Below, in pieces: positions 45,513 to 58,498 of a stretch of DNA of 64,000 bases. Where the stretch lies: the NCBI GenBank assembly GCA_029532625.1, contig JARFXM010000004.1, positions 4,774,001-4,838,000 on the forward strand. Direction: 5' to 3'. The DNA comes from Lomentospora prolificans (Eukaryota > Ascomycota > Sordariomycetes > Microascales > Microascaceae). Made by a program: the position numbers and the translations under genes. Position 1 is the stretch's first letter. Each line of letters starts with the position of its first letter. The notes beneath the pieces were generated by a model, which had not been told where the DNA came from, did not search any database, and saw only the letters and a program-made list of their open reading frames with translations.

Positions 45513-48500
45513 TTTGAACGATTTAGGGGGTTGATATAACCTGCAATATACCGTTAGTCACGTATGCCAAGGATCCGCTGGCGATTTCCAATGGCGATGG
45601 CCCAACTGATATCCAGAACGAAACAAAGGCAGTCCCCGGTCTAAACATAGTGCAGACAGCATTGCGTCCAGCCCATTGCGCAGCAGATATCCGCCTTGAC
45701 AGCCAGCGACTTGGCCTACCTTTAAAAAAGAAGTTCGAAGCTTCAATCCAACGAATCTTTGTCCTGGCTAAGGGGGGGGGTTGTTCAACGATTTCGGTCG
45801 CGAGTATTTGCTTTCAGTTCCAGCTGGGGATCGGCAGCACTGCTGTGGTAGGTCCTTCAAGGTACCTTTGTAGGTTGACGTCGACGAAATTGGGCGGAAG
45901 GGAAGGCACCGGGCTCCTAATATCACTGGAATTCTGATATTGCCTTGTTTGACTACACCGAGATCGGGAGTGCCTTGTTCAACTCGAGAAAACCGGCGAG
46001 GGATGTGATGGAGAGTGGGTGACGAAGTGAAGATAAAAGAAAGGAGTGGACTGTGTCTGTCTAAGAAAGGAGTGACTTGACGGGACACGAAAAGAATGAT
46101 GATATGTAGGGACCACGGAAGGGAAAACCAGACGGTTGGAGGAGAGAAGAAGAGAGGAAACGAAAGCAGGTCGGTCGAGGCGGCCTCACCCCAGTTTAGT
46201 ATTTGAAGACCAGCAGGAACAGAACGGCGGGCAAGAGTGAGTGGAGAGGGTTGCTGGGATCCCAGGCGAGAGACGACCTGCACCTTCTCTGCACACTAAG
46301 ACGGCCAGGGGGGTGTGGGTTGAGATGTGGGGTGTGTGGTTTGACCCCATGGGTACGTGGTACACGCTGGTGCATGCCAAGCTCCCATTATTAAACAGGT
46401 ACAAGGTACAGATCTCACAACAGAACAAGATCAGAAGAAAGGATTACTTGTCGGCTTCCAGTCCCTTCGACTCATCCAGGGTTGCTTTGATGAAAGGGTC
46501 GTGCAAAGACAAGACGGGCCCTGGGAAAGCAATAGCGCACTGGGCTCCAGCGCAGGAGGCAAGCCGCCCCCCAGGCAAACAAACCTAATCCGAAATAATG
46601 CCACTAGAAGGAATCAATTCCTAAACCAGTTGTTGGGTTTTTTGTGGTCTCGATCTTCCTGATGCGCTGTGGGACTCTAAATCTCTCGCTCATTTTAGAT
46701 GCGAGGCTATTTACCTTAGTAGTACAAGCTGTCTTGGACGTTACGTTGAGCTGGCGTCGTGGCCCTTGGCGAGTGACAGCGGTGGTAGCAAGAGTGCAGG
46801 TGCCTCAAAATCCATATTAGATGGTCTATATTTTTACACTGCCTTGTACCCGGCTTCGTAAAAGCAGACTTTGTATCTACATTATTATACAGCAAGTGGC
46901 AGAAGTCAATTCTCAACTTGGGGAGGGTCAAGTATGAGAGGGAAAAAAGCCTTGGTCCGTGGGTGCAGAACAGGGACCGACTGATCAAAGAGGGGAGGGC
47001 AGCAGGCAAAGAAGGTGGAAGCTGGGCCCTCTCAAGGGCTGCGAAATGTGTATACTCACTCTATAGTACTTCTTCGTACGGGTAAGGCAAGGAATATGAG
47101 GAGGTTCTTGTTGTTGGTAAAAATCCCCACTGCCCGAAATGCTTATACCCGGTACCTGCGTGGAGTGTTAATTGACAGACCTTAACCCCTGAATACTCCC
47201 GCGCGAGGCAATTCTGCGCCAATACCACTCCCCGATGTATCAGTAGGGCGGCTGTTTGGTGGGCAAGTACAATATCCCTCCCGTCCCATTTGAACGGTAT
47301 GCTACTCTGTGAAATTTGCAATTTCTTGGCTACAATAATATACGATTCCTAGCACGACCAGTTGAACCAGGTCTATGCGACCTGCTCTGGCTTAAAATCC
47401 TTCCAATTCTGGAGGCGGGTTACCCACACAGGGAACATTGCAAGGAGGACGACAATCAGAAAAACCCAATCTATTCGCACCGGAAGATATGCAACCCCTA
47501 GAGTGCCATTCCACAATACCAGTAGAAATGCCAATTCTGGCTTTAACGTGGGTTGGCGATAGAGCCTGTTTTTCAGTCGCTCGGTGTGCCATCCCTGGTA
47601 TTCATGTCCGAAGGCACTACGAAGGTACGGAGTAATCAATATTCAATAAACAGTGAATTATTCTCGTCTTAGATGGCTTTTTTCGACCAGATCTCTCGCC
47701 CCTTTCTACAACGCCCAGTGGGGGAGTTTCCACCTAAACGCTGGCCAGCGCACGTCAGTGATGGACAGCTCAGCCTGGACGCCTCGACCAGCACATCAAG
47801 TCACCACATCCGTCGTCAGCAAGGCACGCTAACAATAATGGCTGGCTGATCCCGCTAATTCTGGTAAATTGAACAAGGAACCAGTCGGCTTGGTACATGT
47901 CTCGGACCAAGAGGCATCTATCTTGTGGCTGCTTCCCCCCTGACTTTGGTCCATCCCTTGCAAGTTTTCGACGTGTGCCAGCCGCTGCAGCCACCCCCTC
48001 ATTCTACTCCTCCTTATCGTACACCCCGGGCCTTCTCTCCTTCCTAAAATTTAACAGCCAATCCAGGAACGGGGACCCAGTCCGCAACTTCACTTTGGTT
48101 CCGTCCAATGATCGGAGTCGGTACCTTGCAGGATAGGGCATTCAGAAAACGCATGGTTTTGAGAGCCAATGAGAGCCAGAAAACATCCCCTTGCCAGAGT
48201 CTACCCTTCAAGGTCCAGCACATTTCCCCACACACGTGCAGATCATCCCAGTCCGCGGTTGATCCTGAAACAGCTCTAATTTCGCTCCTCTCGAGAGATC
48301 AATCGAGCGCGCACGCCGAACCAAATTAGCGTCAGCGTCACAATCCCCCCTTCTGGTATTTAGCGTTTGAACCTGATCCACTGATCCACGATCCCACGAT
48401 GCAATGTTCTCTCTTCATAATGCGTCTCCCTCTTTGGATGCCAATTTCCCCCCCAGGACGCTGGGTCGAGCTAGGGATGATGCGGCAGAGAAAGCCTGGT

Positions 48501-51500
48501 TGACGAGGATGACGGCTGCAATGCAAAATGACACAAGGCGTCTGTCTCATTTCGATCCACCACAAAGGTGCAAATGTTTGCGGGAAGAGTATTCAACTAC
48601 CCTGGCTTCTCTCATGTTACCAATTTGTCTCAAACTCCGTCATCTCATTTCACTGGCCGTCTTCAAAAATCACACGACGAGGCTTGCCTCTAAATGGCCA
48701 AGGGGGGATGAGGGTTTCTTATTGCTCCGTGGTAATGCTTACCCTCCGACAACGCAGGTTCCCCGAGTGGTTTTCCATCGTCCGGACTTGAAACCACGGC
48801 GCTTCTCGTTTGTTCTGAGAAAGGCGCGTAGACCAAGCTCGGCCCTGGCGTAAAAGCCAGCAACCGCCCACACTGGCGCCATCCCGAAACACCCCTTTTA
48901 TTGGTGTTTCCTAGCATTTCTTGCCCAGTGTGAGAGACGAGGCAATACCCGAGTCTATTTTCCCGTCTAAGCTTCCTTTGACATAGTGGTTTTCCATACT
49001 GACCGACTAGGCCCCGCCAACTCGGTGGTGCGACGACTAGCCGAAATACCGGCGCTGGCTTCCACAACAAGGTGGAGGCTAAAGGTATCAAGTGAACATC
49101 ACCCCTCGATCTGGGGGTTGTCGGTGATAAGATACTAGGTGCCCTCGCAGCTGGGTTCGGTACGCGCGTCCACACTTCTGCCCGGCTTTCTGAACGTCAA
49201 CCTTCGCACCTGACTAGATGCTGGCACTGGTCCACATGGCACAGAAATTGCCAGCCCCATGCGCAGGGCTCCGGTTTTCCAGGAACATCAGAGCAGCACA
49301 GCAGTCAGTGGCGCCAGGCTCACGATCTACTGCCCTTGCTCCCTCCTCTAATACTTCCTTGCTTACCCGACAAAATCTTACAAGTAGGGAGGTGCATGTT
49401 CTTCGGACGTAGTTCGCGCCCGTCCAAATTCCGATGACTTTTCCCCCTATCTGGTTATCCGCTTTGCCTCTCTTGCAGCTTTCCCTTTCTTTTCCCTCGA
49501 TCCTTTTCGAAACGCGCGAAGCGGGGTTAAAAGAAATTTTGGTCCGTCTAAGAAACACACCAGCCAGCCCAGGCAGATGGTGCGACGACGGAACAAGGAG
49601 GGAAAAGAAAAGAGGGGCATGATGCTGGCGATGCACAAAATGCTGCCAACAGGCCAGGCGTAGAACCTGCCATCTCCATCGATATACATGTGGGATGGTG
49701 CAGCCGACTTGACTTGCTCCTTATCTGAGTGTCTTTCTCTATAAACTTGGTTGCGGTGTAGACACCCTCTTCCGACGTGTTGGACTGGTAGTCGCATCGG
49801 GGATTTCTTGCAATGTGCTGTAATGCTGACGCATGGAATTAAAATGAGGTTTTTTGTCGTCGTTTGCTAAAAACCCAATATACGCGACTTTCTTGAAGGG
49901 TGTCAGGAGCCATACTCATCTATCGCGATGAGAATGCAACTGCCCGGGTGTACTATGTATGTTGAAGGGCTCTCTGATGGACAAATGCCGACCCTCCACT
50001 GACTTAGACGACGCATGCGGGCGGGTGTAGCGATGTGGGACGGGTTGAGGTATTCACAGGAGACAATGTCGCTCCCGTCCATAAGGAAACACCTGGGAGG
50101 TCGGAAGACTAAACCCAGCTCTTCGCTTGGTGTCAGCCATGCATCCTGCTCAGCGGTTTAAACCTGGACTCTGTTGTGCCGGATGCCGGATATTAAGGTG
50201 GCTGCATGTATCCACCGGAGAATGGGATGAATGGCATCCCATATGCACACGCATCTACACATTTATACTTTGGACACATCGTGATCGCCAGGCAATAACA
50301 CTGTGAAGACCTTTTGTCGATAGCATCCCGCGCACTCTTCTAGTTCTTTACATCCGTACAAGTTTTTTACTCTTTTTTCCTTTTCTGCTTTTCCCAAGCA
50401 GCCCCTATACATATCATGCCTCTTGCGTACACGACAATATTCATTGACTTTGCATGCAGTTGGACCGAGTCGGAGACTATGATGCTGCGAGTGCCAACCC
50501 GTGATAACTAGCCTGCCGGCTCCCTTTCATTCCTTCATGTGACACAGCGCCCCAAGTCGGAGAGTCCCATTCAGAAATCCTCTCCAAACGACTTGCTCAC
50601 ATCCGAAGCTGAAGAGGAGCCAATCTGTTTCCGGGTCCAGCCCATCCATAATATTCCGGGCGGAGGGTGGATAATATCCGGCAATAACTGCCTTTTAATA
50701 ATTTCTGGCAACTGATATCATGGGAGGGCGGGGATCTCCAAGGGAAACGAAAAAGGACTGACTCCACTGACTGTGCTGTCCATAGCACACCACGAAACAA
50801 AGTGACAAAGACCAGACGAACCGTTTCAACCAAACACTAAACGGTGTGTAAGGATGACGGTTTGAGCGCCAGTGAAGTGCGGATAACTGAAAAGCTGCGC
50901 TCTTTTTTTTCTCGTCTGTTTGTATCTTTCTGACCACACCTGTGTCAAAGCTCGCACAGCTCTCCACCAATCGCGGGGGCGCTGTGCGACACAATAGCCC
51001 CAATCCCGGAGCACATCCGACCTGGGCGCCGGGCCGGGCCAGGCCAACTTTCGCGGCCTTTCAGCACGAAGATCCTCAGGTATCGGATCAGCTACACGCA
51101 ACCAGAGGGGTTTAAAAAGGGCCGCCTTTACTGATCAAAGAACAAAACGAGTACTGGCCGTGGCCACAAGTTTAGAGACAGTGTCATTTGTGCGGCCCTT
51201 TTGCGGTGAAACAACTTGAGTCGTAGCTTGGGGGTGTAGATTGTAGACGGGCGACTCCGAAAAGTCTGACCCTCCTGCCGACCCTGCTTCTTATGTTTAC
51301 AATCCTCTTTTTTGTTTTTTATTTCTTTTCTTCCCTTTCCGGAATCCTCCCTGGTGATGAGAGTTGTGGGTGTTTCTAGTTGTGGGACCTTGTTCTCCTT
51401 TGACTTAGGGAGGTTCCATATTCGTAAGATCTCGGGGTTCTCCCCAGATTTTCAAGGGCCTGGGTTCGGTGGAGTTGAGACTTTACTCAGTACATGCACG

Positions 51501-54054
51501 AAGTCTAACTGCTGGGTTACAGGAAAGTCGACATGCATCACGCCAAGTAGAGTATAGCGGTTTCGAAGTCGCCCCGCGAAGAGCCTCTTCGCCCTCGACA
51601 TTCGGTCATGCGTTGGGACTGTGGCTAAATGAAGCCCTCGCCGTTTCAAGCAGCTCTAGGCGTGTTCCCTTTTGACTGTGCATTAGGCGTCAATGACGTT
51701 GCTATTTGCAAACCCTGCTCCCATCGTCGCTCGCTTGTCTCATGAGAGGTCGAGAGACATCATTCCCGACTCTGGCCATGACGATCGGGAAAAGCGCCCC
51801 CGGAAAGCACTCACTTGGAGAAATTTGTCTCGCTTTCCTCCAATTCAAGGATTGGAAGAGTGCGAAACGCCCACATGCAACTGAAAGATTGAAAGAAGGA
51901 CTGAGAAGGGACGAATGCGATTCTAGACCGCGCCGAGACGTCTCCAGTCCTTTTGGAATGGAGGTGTCACCTGGGTGAACTCTACATATGGGATGCTGCA
52001 GACTGGTCTAGATTTCATGTGGATGTTGTTCGCAAAAGGACGTCAACAAAAGTTTGTTATGTGCTTCTGCCCAGATGCGGCAGCAGCGGTGTTTTGGTTC
52101 CCGAATATCTGCGATCCATTACTTCCCGATACCCCTAGGTAGATGCACCTATCCGCCGTAGCCGTCCCGTTCAGCCAGTCATCCGAACTCGTGGCAAACC
52201 GGTAGGTTATCTCCTCGGGAAATAAAGAGGACTGAGACAGACCTTGGTTGTTTGTCGTATCGATTTAAGTGAGTGTGACGACTGTTGATACTTAGCTTCC
52301 GATCTAGCCTTGTATTGCCGGAAAACAGCTCCTCTCAGATACAAGTTGAGTGACCTTTTAAGCTATGCATGTAGACTCCTAATACATCCCCCAGTCGAAA
52401 TTGAGTGCCTTTACATAGTTAAAGTTAAATGGAAGCTGGCCTACTGCGATGCCCATCTGGCATGCACAGCCTTCGGGCATCATATCAGGCGGCATCCAAC
52501 CGTCCCTTGCACATCGCGGAAAACATATCAAATTTGGCATATATTATCTAGGTATTGCCATCAGTGCGACCTCCCTTACTGATCCCTTGCGCCCTTCCCG
52601 ATGTCTCCTCCAAGCTCCAGAACAACATCGTGAGAATACGCGAGGTTGAACATTGTCAAAACTCTAGGAAGCACCACAAAAGCTTTTGGCGATACGCCGC
52701 GTACGAGCCTCACGTGGTGACGTAGGTAGACAAAATTTGGGAACCTAGGGTTCAGCTTGAGAGAACGTTGAGAAACTCGGAGGGGACGGATGCACAACGA
52801 AACACGCCGTTGAGGAAGTTCTTACGATCCCCTTATTCCCATATTTATATAATGTCCTGAACATGAGAAACAAAACCCGGTAACGAGAAGACCGTTTCTC
52901 TATCTATTCGGAAGCATGCCCTTGTAGGGCAAACGGAGTACTTTCTCCTCATTGAGAATACTCCCCGGAGACGCTGTGATATTGACGCACAGCATATGTA
53001 ACTCTGTCTCCTTCACACGACATCCCATTAATTTAAAACTTCCCCTCGGGGCTCGCCTTTTCATACCTCGCAATGCACAACGCTTGTCTCCTCCCCCACG
53101 CTTTGTTACTCTGTTTTTCTACGTCTCTGGAAGTCGGCTAGATTCGCGGGACCCCGTGGCGCAGTTCTGAGCATTTGACGAGATCGACTTCTCCCGAATG
53201 CTTGGTGCTACCCCATCGCACGTATGTGTTCTGAGACGGAAGTGAAGTGAGATGACCTGGGACTGTGTAACTTTAGAGATTTACTCCTCGTGAGGCATTC
53301 TTAGGCCTTCCGGACTACCCTTTTTATGAAATCCAACTCAACTTCCCTAGATCCCTCATATACGACCGCCTTTGTATATAAGGCGAGGAATATCGAGAGG
53401 TTAATGCTTAAATGTCTCTGTTAGAGAAAGAATTTCTGATTTGGAGGGGATGGCAAAGGGTCTTCCTGTACGACGAGGATGGCGATGGGTCCCCCAACGT
53501 CATTGATGCCCGTTTTAAGCGAATATTGCCCGTAACACCAGTCCTCCGGAGTCGGAAAGTGTATCGATTGAAACCCTAGCGTAGTCCGATCTGGATGCCG
53601 GGTTGCCCGTACCCAGGCGAAGGTGACAAAATCGGACGTTCGTCCGCGTGGGCACGTTTTCGTCCGGCAGCCTGGGCAACCATCATGGAGATGCGGCCTA
53701 GCGTTGGTTATACGTGGTCACGGTGATTAGTGGAATGTTGCCAATTGTATACTTCAGTCCGAGGAATCCACGCGTCTACAATACGACCGCGACGCGATTC
53801 AATATCGTGATGTGCGCCACAGCCTGGTACCGCATATGGCCTGGGTTCTTCACATGCCTGAGGCGAAGTCCAGAAAAGTATTCCAAAGACAACCTTGATT
53901 TTCGGGAAACTAAGAGCCTGAGCTTGAAGGACCTATGTACATCTCCATACCCGCCTTGGCACAAGCTACTACATGTATGTAAAACACATCAAAGACCGAT
54001 GTCTATGTCAAATGATGAAACGGGTTGGTAAAGTTCGACAAGTCGCTTTTATTT
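45513..54054. other. 8.5-kb region without a recognised gene
   Basis: Mixed-composition DNA, about half A+T. Open frames are short, on both strands, and none shows a domain, fungal splice pattern or transposon coding motif that I can name. GCTGGC/GCCAGC motifs occur at 47739-47750 and 47839-47849. I found no long terminal or inverted repeats by eye, but I cannot exclude decayed elements or non-coding transcripts. Confidence 0.5.
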
Positions 54055-54960
54055 TCAAGAGTCCTTGGAATCGGCTTTGGGCGCGACAAAGGGCTGTCCT
54101 TGGCCCTTGAGGAGAGGAAAGTCGGCAAGGACTTGCCTCGTCCTCAGGTGAACGGGTGTAGAGTTCTTGGGCTGATCGGGGACAACCTTCTCGAGTTTCT
54201 ATTAACTGATTAGCACGAAGGTTTCCAAGATTGAGCTCGTAGTACCAGGGCTCGGAACTGCTTTGCGAGTGACACAAATCTACTCAATATGGGAGACGTA
54301 CGAGGTTCTCGAAAACACACTTGTTCAGCTTCCACTCCTCGGGACGGCACTGCCAGAGTTGCTGGTTACCGTTCTCAAGGCACATCCAATGCCGGCGGAA
54401 CTCGTTCAAACAGTGTGTGTTGATATCCTGGAGCCTATCATCCCATCACGTTAGTCTTCTAACCAAACCCTTCCAAGAAAGGTTGCTTTTGCTTCCGACA
54501 GATGTCCTGGGCCACCACCACAGGCGTGTAAGGTGCCCTAAGACTAAGAATTGTCGGGGGAAGTAAGCACGTACACACTAGCAGCACATCTCGTGACCCT
54601 CCTTCCCTCCTTCATGCACTCAAGCTCGCCACGGCCGTTCGCCTCGGTCTTGCACTGCATGTAGTCATCGTTGTAGTCGCGGCATCGGGCACCGATGAAG
54701 AAGGCGGCCGAGAGAAGGGGAGCGGAAGTGGCGCCAATCTCCTTGACGGGGGGAATCGACTCGGGGAGAGGGGTGGTGTCGATGAGCACCTGCTGATTGA
54801 ACCTGTGAGAAAGATGAAAGCGTTAGTCTTTTCGCTCAATCGGGATGGAGTGGGTTGTCTCGGCCGGCATTGAGCCGTTGGTAGCAGGTAGAGAGCCAAT
54901 TGAGATACCGCAAAGTCTTATGAATCGGATTGGCACTTACTGAGTCTGTCGAGACGCCAT
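54055..54960 (-). CDS. NDUFA8: NADH:ubiquinone oxidoreductase NDUFA8-type subunit (20.8 kDa-type)
   Basis: Accessory complex I subunit on the intermembrane-space side, imported through the Mia40 disulfide relay. Four exons (54960-54941, 54802-54575, 54434-54302, 54198-54055) give 174 residues. Start MASRQTQFNQQVLIDTTPLP matches fungal homologues. Four CX9C pairs are visible: C47/C57, C69/C79, C91/C101 and C112/C122, typical of the family's twin CHCH domains. The C-terminus has KLEKVVPDQPKNSTPVHLR. The first exon is only 20 nt. All introns are GT-AG, and the fourth exon's acceptor (54199) follows a GCTAAT branch point. The gene is divergent from NUP57, with about 0.7 kb between starts. Confidence 0.93.
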
Positions 54961-55652
54961 CTTGACCGGGGGCTGCTGTGGTTGTCTGAGGCTTTTCGGA
55001 TGGGATTGATGAAGCTTTTGGATGATGTCGGCAACGTTGGGTGGTGAAGATTGTATAAGCGCCTCCTGATTGGCTGGATTCTGTGAGGCTGTTGTACTGT
55101 GCGACAATGTGATTTGCCTGGTTTGAACACTGTATTACTTAGGCGTACTTTTGTGCTCTGGCACACACCGAACAGTTCGGGTCATCGCGAGACGCAAACA
55201 AAGAAGGTCAAAGTATTTTGTAGATATAGGATATAGTTTTATGTGAATTTAGATGTACTAAAATAATATTGAGAATATCTTTTGGAAATTTTTATTCTAT
55301 GTTTGGAAAGGAAAAGCGCGGCGTGCAAGTGAAGAAGCGTGGGAGTCTTGCTGCCCACGCCAGGTAATTTTTGCACTGCTTCAGCCTTCTCAAAATTCGC
55401 GTAGCTTAGGGAGCTTCCAACGGCGACGACACCGCAAGCATCCTGCCCTCCTGCCATCGACCTTCCTATTGTGGCCCCCAACCACAGCCCGAAGAATATT
55501 GAAGGGATTTCGTCAAGTATCCGAAACTTATGCTATCGTCGTGAGGTGGACACTAGCTGCACTTCGGCAGCCGACGCTCGCTCTCCCAAGGCAACACCCG
55601 ATCAAAACAAAAACCCTTCCCTTTCCGATCTACCCTCCCAACGCCACCTACA
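54961..55652. other. Bidirectional promoter region NDUFA8 / NUP57
   Basis: Shared upstream region, AT-rich around 55215-55310. No gene recognised. Confidence 0.6.
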
Positions 55653-56752
55653 ATGTCGTCGATATTCGCGAGGCCCACGGGGCAATCAATATTTGGTGCT
55701 CCCCAACAGCAGCAACAACAACAGCCGCAGCAGCAGCCTACCCAGGGCTCCATCTTCGGCCAGACAGCTCCCGTCGGCGGCCAGATGCAACAACCGCAGC
55801 AACAAGCGCCGCAGCTCCCCACGCTCTCCCAGTCGCAAGCCCAGCTCTCGAGTTCGCTATGGCAGCCGTCGAAAGAGGCGCCCCGTACGTTTCGCATGGC
55901 ATCCGTTTCTCCATCCTCGTACCTCTCGCTAACTGATGCGACACAGACCAACGGCCCGTAACTGAACAGATCCAGCAGATCATCGAGAAGTGGGATCCGG
56001 CGAACCCCAACTGCGTGTTCAAGCACTATTTTTACAACAAGGTCGACGAGACGAACATTCCTTTCTACAAGCCGCTTCCCCACGAGAATCCTCGCGAATG
56101 GGAGGAAGCGCTACAGAAGAAACCCGCGCCTGGTTTCATCCCCGTCATGTGCGCTGGCTTCACCGGTCTATCGGACCGGCTGAAGACGCAGAAGCGTGCT
56201 GTTGCTGACCTCAACACGAGACTGCATCAAATCAACGGTGCCCTTGATGCGATTCTTTCCCGACACGACCTCCAGACGAGTGTCAGGGCGGCGGCAGCGA
56301 GAAGACGTCACACCGTGTTGCAGGAGCGCTGCATAGGATTGGCGGCCAAGGTTCAGGTGCTGCGGAATAGGGGGTATGCTCTTAGCGGAGATGAGGATCA
56401 TCTAAGACTTAAGCTCAAGGCCTTGGAAGCATCGATCCAGGACCCTGCCTTGAGTGCCAAGGAGGAGGAGCTGTGGAGCAGGCTTATTGTGATTAGGGGA
56501 TATGCCGAGCGTTTGACCCAGGAGATTAATAGACCCGCCACTCGGGATGATGATCCTCTTGACGAAGAGACCGAGATGAAGGCTAAAAAGGTGCGCATCC
56601 TGAATTCAAGCAACCCGAAGACTATAATAAACTAACTGGTTATCTAGGTGTTGGAGGACTATGAGAAGCAGCTTCTGCACTTGAAGAAGGAGGTTGAGAC
56701 GATCAAGAACGATTTTGAGCAGTGGGAGAAGGACCGCGATTCGACGTCGTGA
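55653..56752 (+). CDS. NUP57: Nucleoporin Nup57/Nup54 (central channel FG nucleoporin)
   Basis: Member of the Nsp1-Nup57-Nup49 (Nup62-Nup54-Nup58) complex in the nuclear pore channel. Three exons (55653-55884, 55947-56590, 56648-56752) give 326 residues. Residues 1-75 form a short Gln-rich FG-type region with SIFGAPQQQ and GSIFGQT. The Nup54 alpha-helical region follows: IIEKWDPANPNCVFKHYFYN, WEEALQKKPAPGFIPVMC, GFTGLSDRL, then long coiled coils with VQVLRNRGYALSGDE. It ends in VLEDYEKQLLHLKKEVE. Its FG region is shorter than in yeast Nup57. Introns are GT-AG and in frame. Confidence 0.92.
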
Positions 56753-57240
56753 ATGAACTAGAGACTACGAATATGCTCCGAAGCTTGACGACACTCTACG
56801 ATACCGAAGACCGGCGGCCACACGTGGAGGAAGCAACTACACAACGGAGAGCATCTGATCACTTGTTTTTATTGGGACTTTTAGAAGCAATGGTAAGGCG
56901 TTTGCCGCGTCGAGATTGTGGAAAAAAGAGGTGGATTGTTTAAATGATAACCGGACCTATTTGTCCATCAATGCTATTGTACTGTACATTATCGCCTTTC
57001 TATTTCCTCGTTGCAGCCGTGACGATGTTCCTACATGCCAATAATACACGAATTTTCCGAAGAGTTAAGAGAAAATCGATTCATAAGGGTGATGATCGCT
57101 TCATTCCCCACGCCCCTATCTCGGAGGCAGCGCGCTTCCACGCAACACCTACTACCGTGGATGAGATAGTTGGCATCTATATCAGATGGTATTGGGAAGT
57201 TTATTCCGCCGGGTCGTATTCTGGGTCGCTGGTACGACGT
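56753..57240. other. Convergent intergenic region
   Basis: 3' flanks of NUP57 and TOM5. Nothing recognised. Confidence 0.6.
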
Positions 57241-57552
57241 TTAGAACATCATCTTGACGGCGTCGATAACGTGGGGAGCTACAGAGTCCGAGATTAGGAT
57301 GCCGTTGCCACTACATCATGATTGTAGAAGGAAGCCCGGCTAGGCTTGTAGGAGATTTTCATACAGAGGTAGAGCAGGACAGCAGCGGCGATAGAGCGCT
57401 GTACGGTGAAGGCGGCCTCAGCCTCGAGCTGCTTCATCTCCTCCTCGGAGATCTGGGGGGGCGCGACTAGAACCATCGCTGTCAGTAACGCAATCCATCA
57501 TCGCATGGCACATTGTCAAGGCGCCGGAGTATCACGTACATCCTCCAAACAT
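57241..57552 (-). CDS. TOM5: Mitochondrial import receptor subunit Tom5
   Basis: Small tail-anchored subunit of the TOM complex in the mitochondrial outer membrane. Three exons (57552-57540, 57466-57365, 57278-57241) join to 50 residues. The first exon has 13 nt coding MFGG plus one base; the second gives FAPPQISEEEMKQLEAEAA and the membrane helix (SIAAAVLLYL); the third gives SPHVIDAVKMMF, the family's usual end. Skipping the last intron would instead give a 23-residue tail unlike Tom5. The acidic cytosolic face, single helix and short basic end fit the family. It is divergent from GCV2. Confidence 0.9.
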
Positions 57553-58498
57553 CTTGGACGGTCGGATATTATGTTGTGTGGTGGTTGTTTGGTATCGGGT
57601 TTAGTTCCGCGGGTAGTAGTAGGTCGTCAAAAGTCGTGATCTTCGCCTTTGCTTGTCCTTCCAGCTTGGAAAAAATTCAGCAGGCAAAAGGCCTAAAAGA
57701 TTAGGCGAGTGACGTACCGGAGAGATGTGGGTTCTAACCGAAGTTGTCCCGGCAGCGGGAGGGTGGGACATTCATTAGCGTCAGATACAGAACTTCTGGC
57801 CCGTGACTCGAGGCATGATTGTGCCGGGATGATGATAGCTGATATCCGGAAACAGCCGAGCCTACCCAGCTTCAAACGAGTATTGCTACTTTGTGCCCAT
57901 CAGCGTACAAGGAGCCGTGGACGAAAGGAAAGAGCCCAGATTGGGACGCAAGGGACTTGAGATAAGCTTTTCAGATCCTCCCCAAAATATTTTAGCGGGC
58001 CTTTCCCCAGAGATGGTGTACATGAAGGCCGCCTTCCTGTTCGACTTTCCGGTTGGCCGCGTTGTATGATGGTGCTGGGACTCACCTACCAAGGTAGACA
58101 CCTCAATATCAACTCTTATCAATCGACCTGCATCAATTTCCTTTTCAAAAAGTACTTGATCGCAACTGGGCTTGCTTCTCCCCCTGTCCATCTTTGACCG
58201 TGTCCCATTCCCACAACTGCTTTGCCCGGATTCCAATAGTACGGTATCATTACACCCAATGGTGTCATTGTGGCGGCGTTGAATTCATTTGCCTCGGGTG
58301 AGCCTGAGTAATCGGCTTTCTCTTGAATCCTTATAACACTCTTTACCCTATAGTTCAAGCCAGGGTCCAAGCCCGATCTGAACTTTTGTCTCAGAACGTG
58401 TTGATCTCGACGGTAAACATCAAGAAACTGTCACCTCACCTCGATATTAGCACGCAAAGGAGGGCTGGGCTGGTTGAAGAGCACAGAAGCCCATAGTC
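57553..58498. other. Bidirectional promoter region TOM5 / GCV2
   Basis: 0.95 kb between divergent starts. No gene recognised; open frames in it show no family features. Confidence 0.6.

Noticed and set aside
53145..53215. TGGCGCAGT, resembling a tRNA A box
   Set aside because: No B box (GGTTCRANNCC) follows and no cloverleaf pairing is visible.
50000..54000. Possible decayed transposon or RIP-affected DNA
   Set aside because: No terminal repeats, transposase or reverse-transcriptase motifs were seen, and base composition is not strongly AT-biased by eye.
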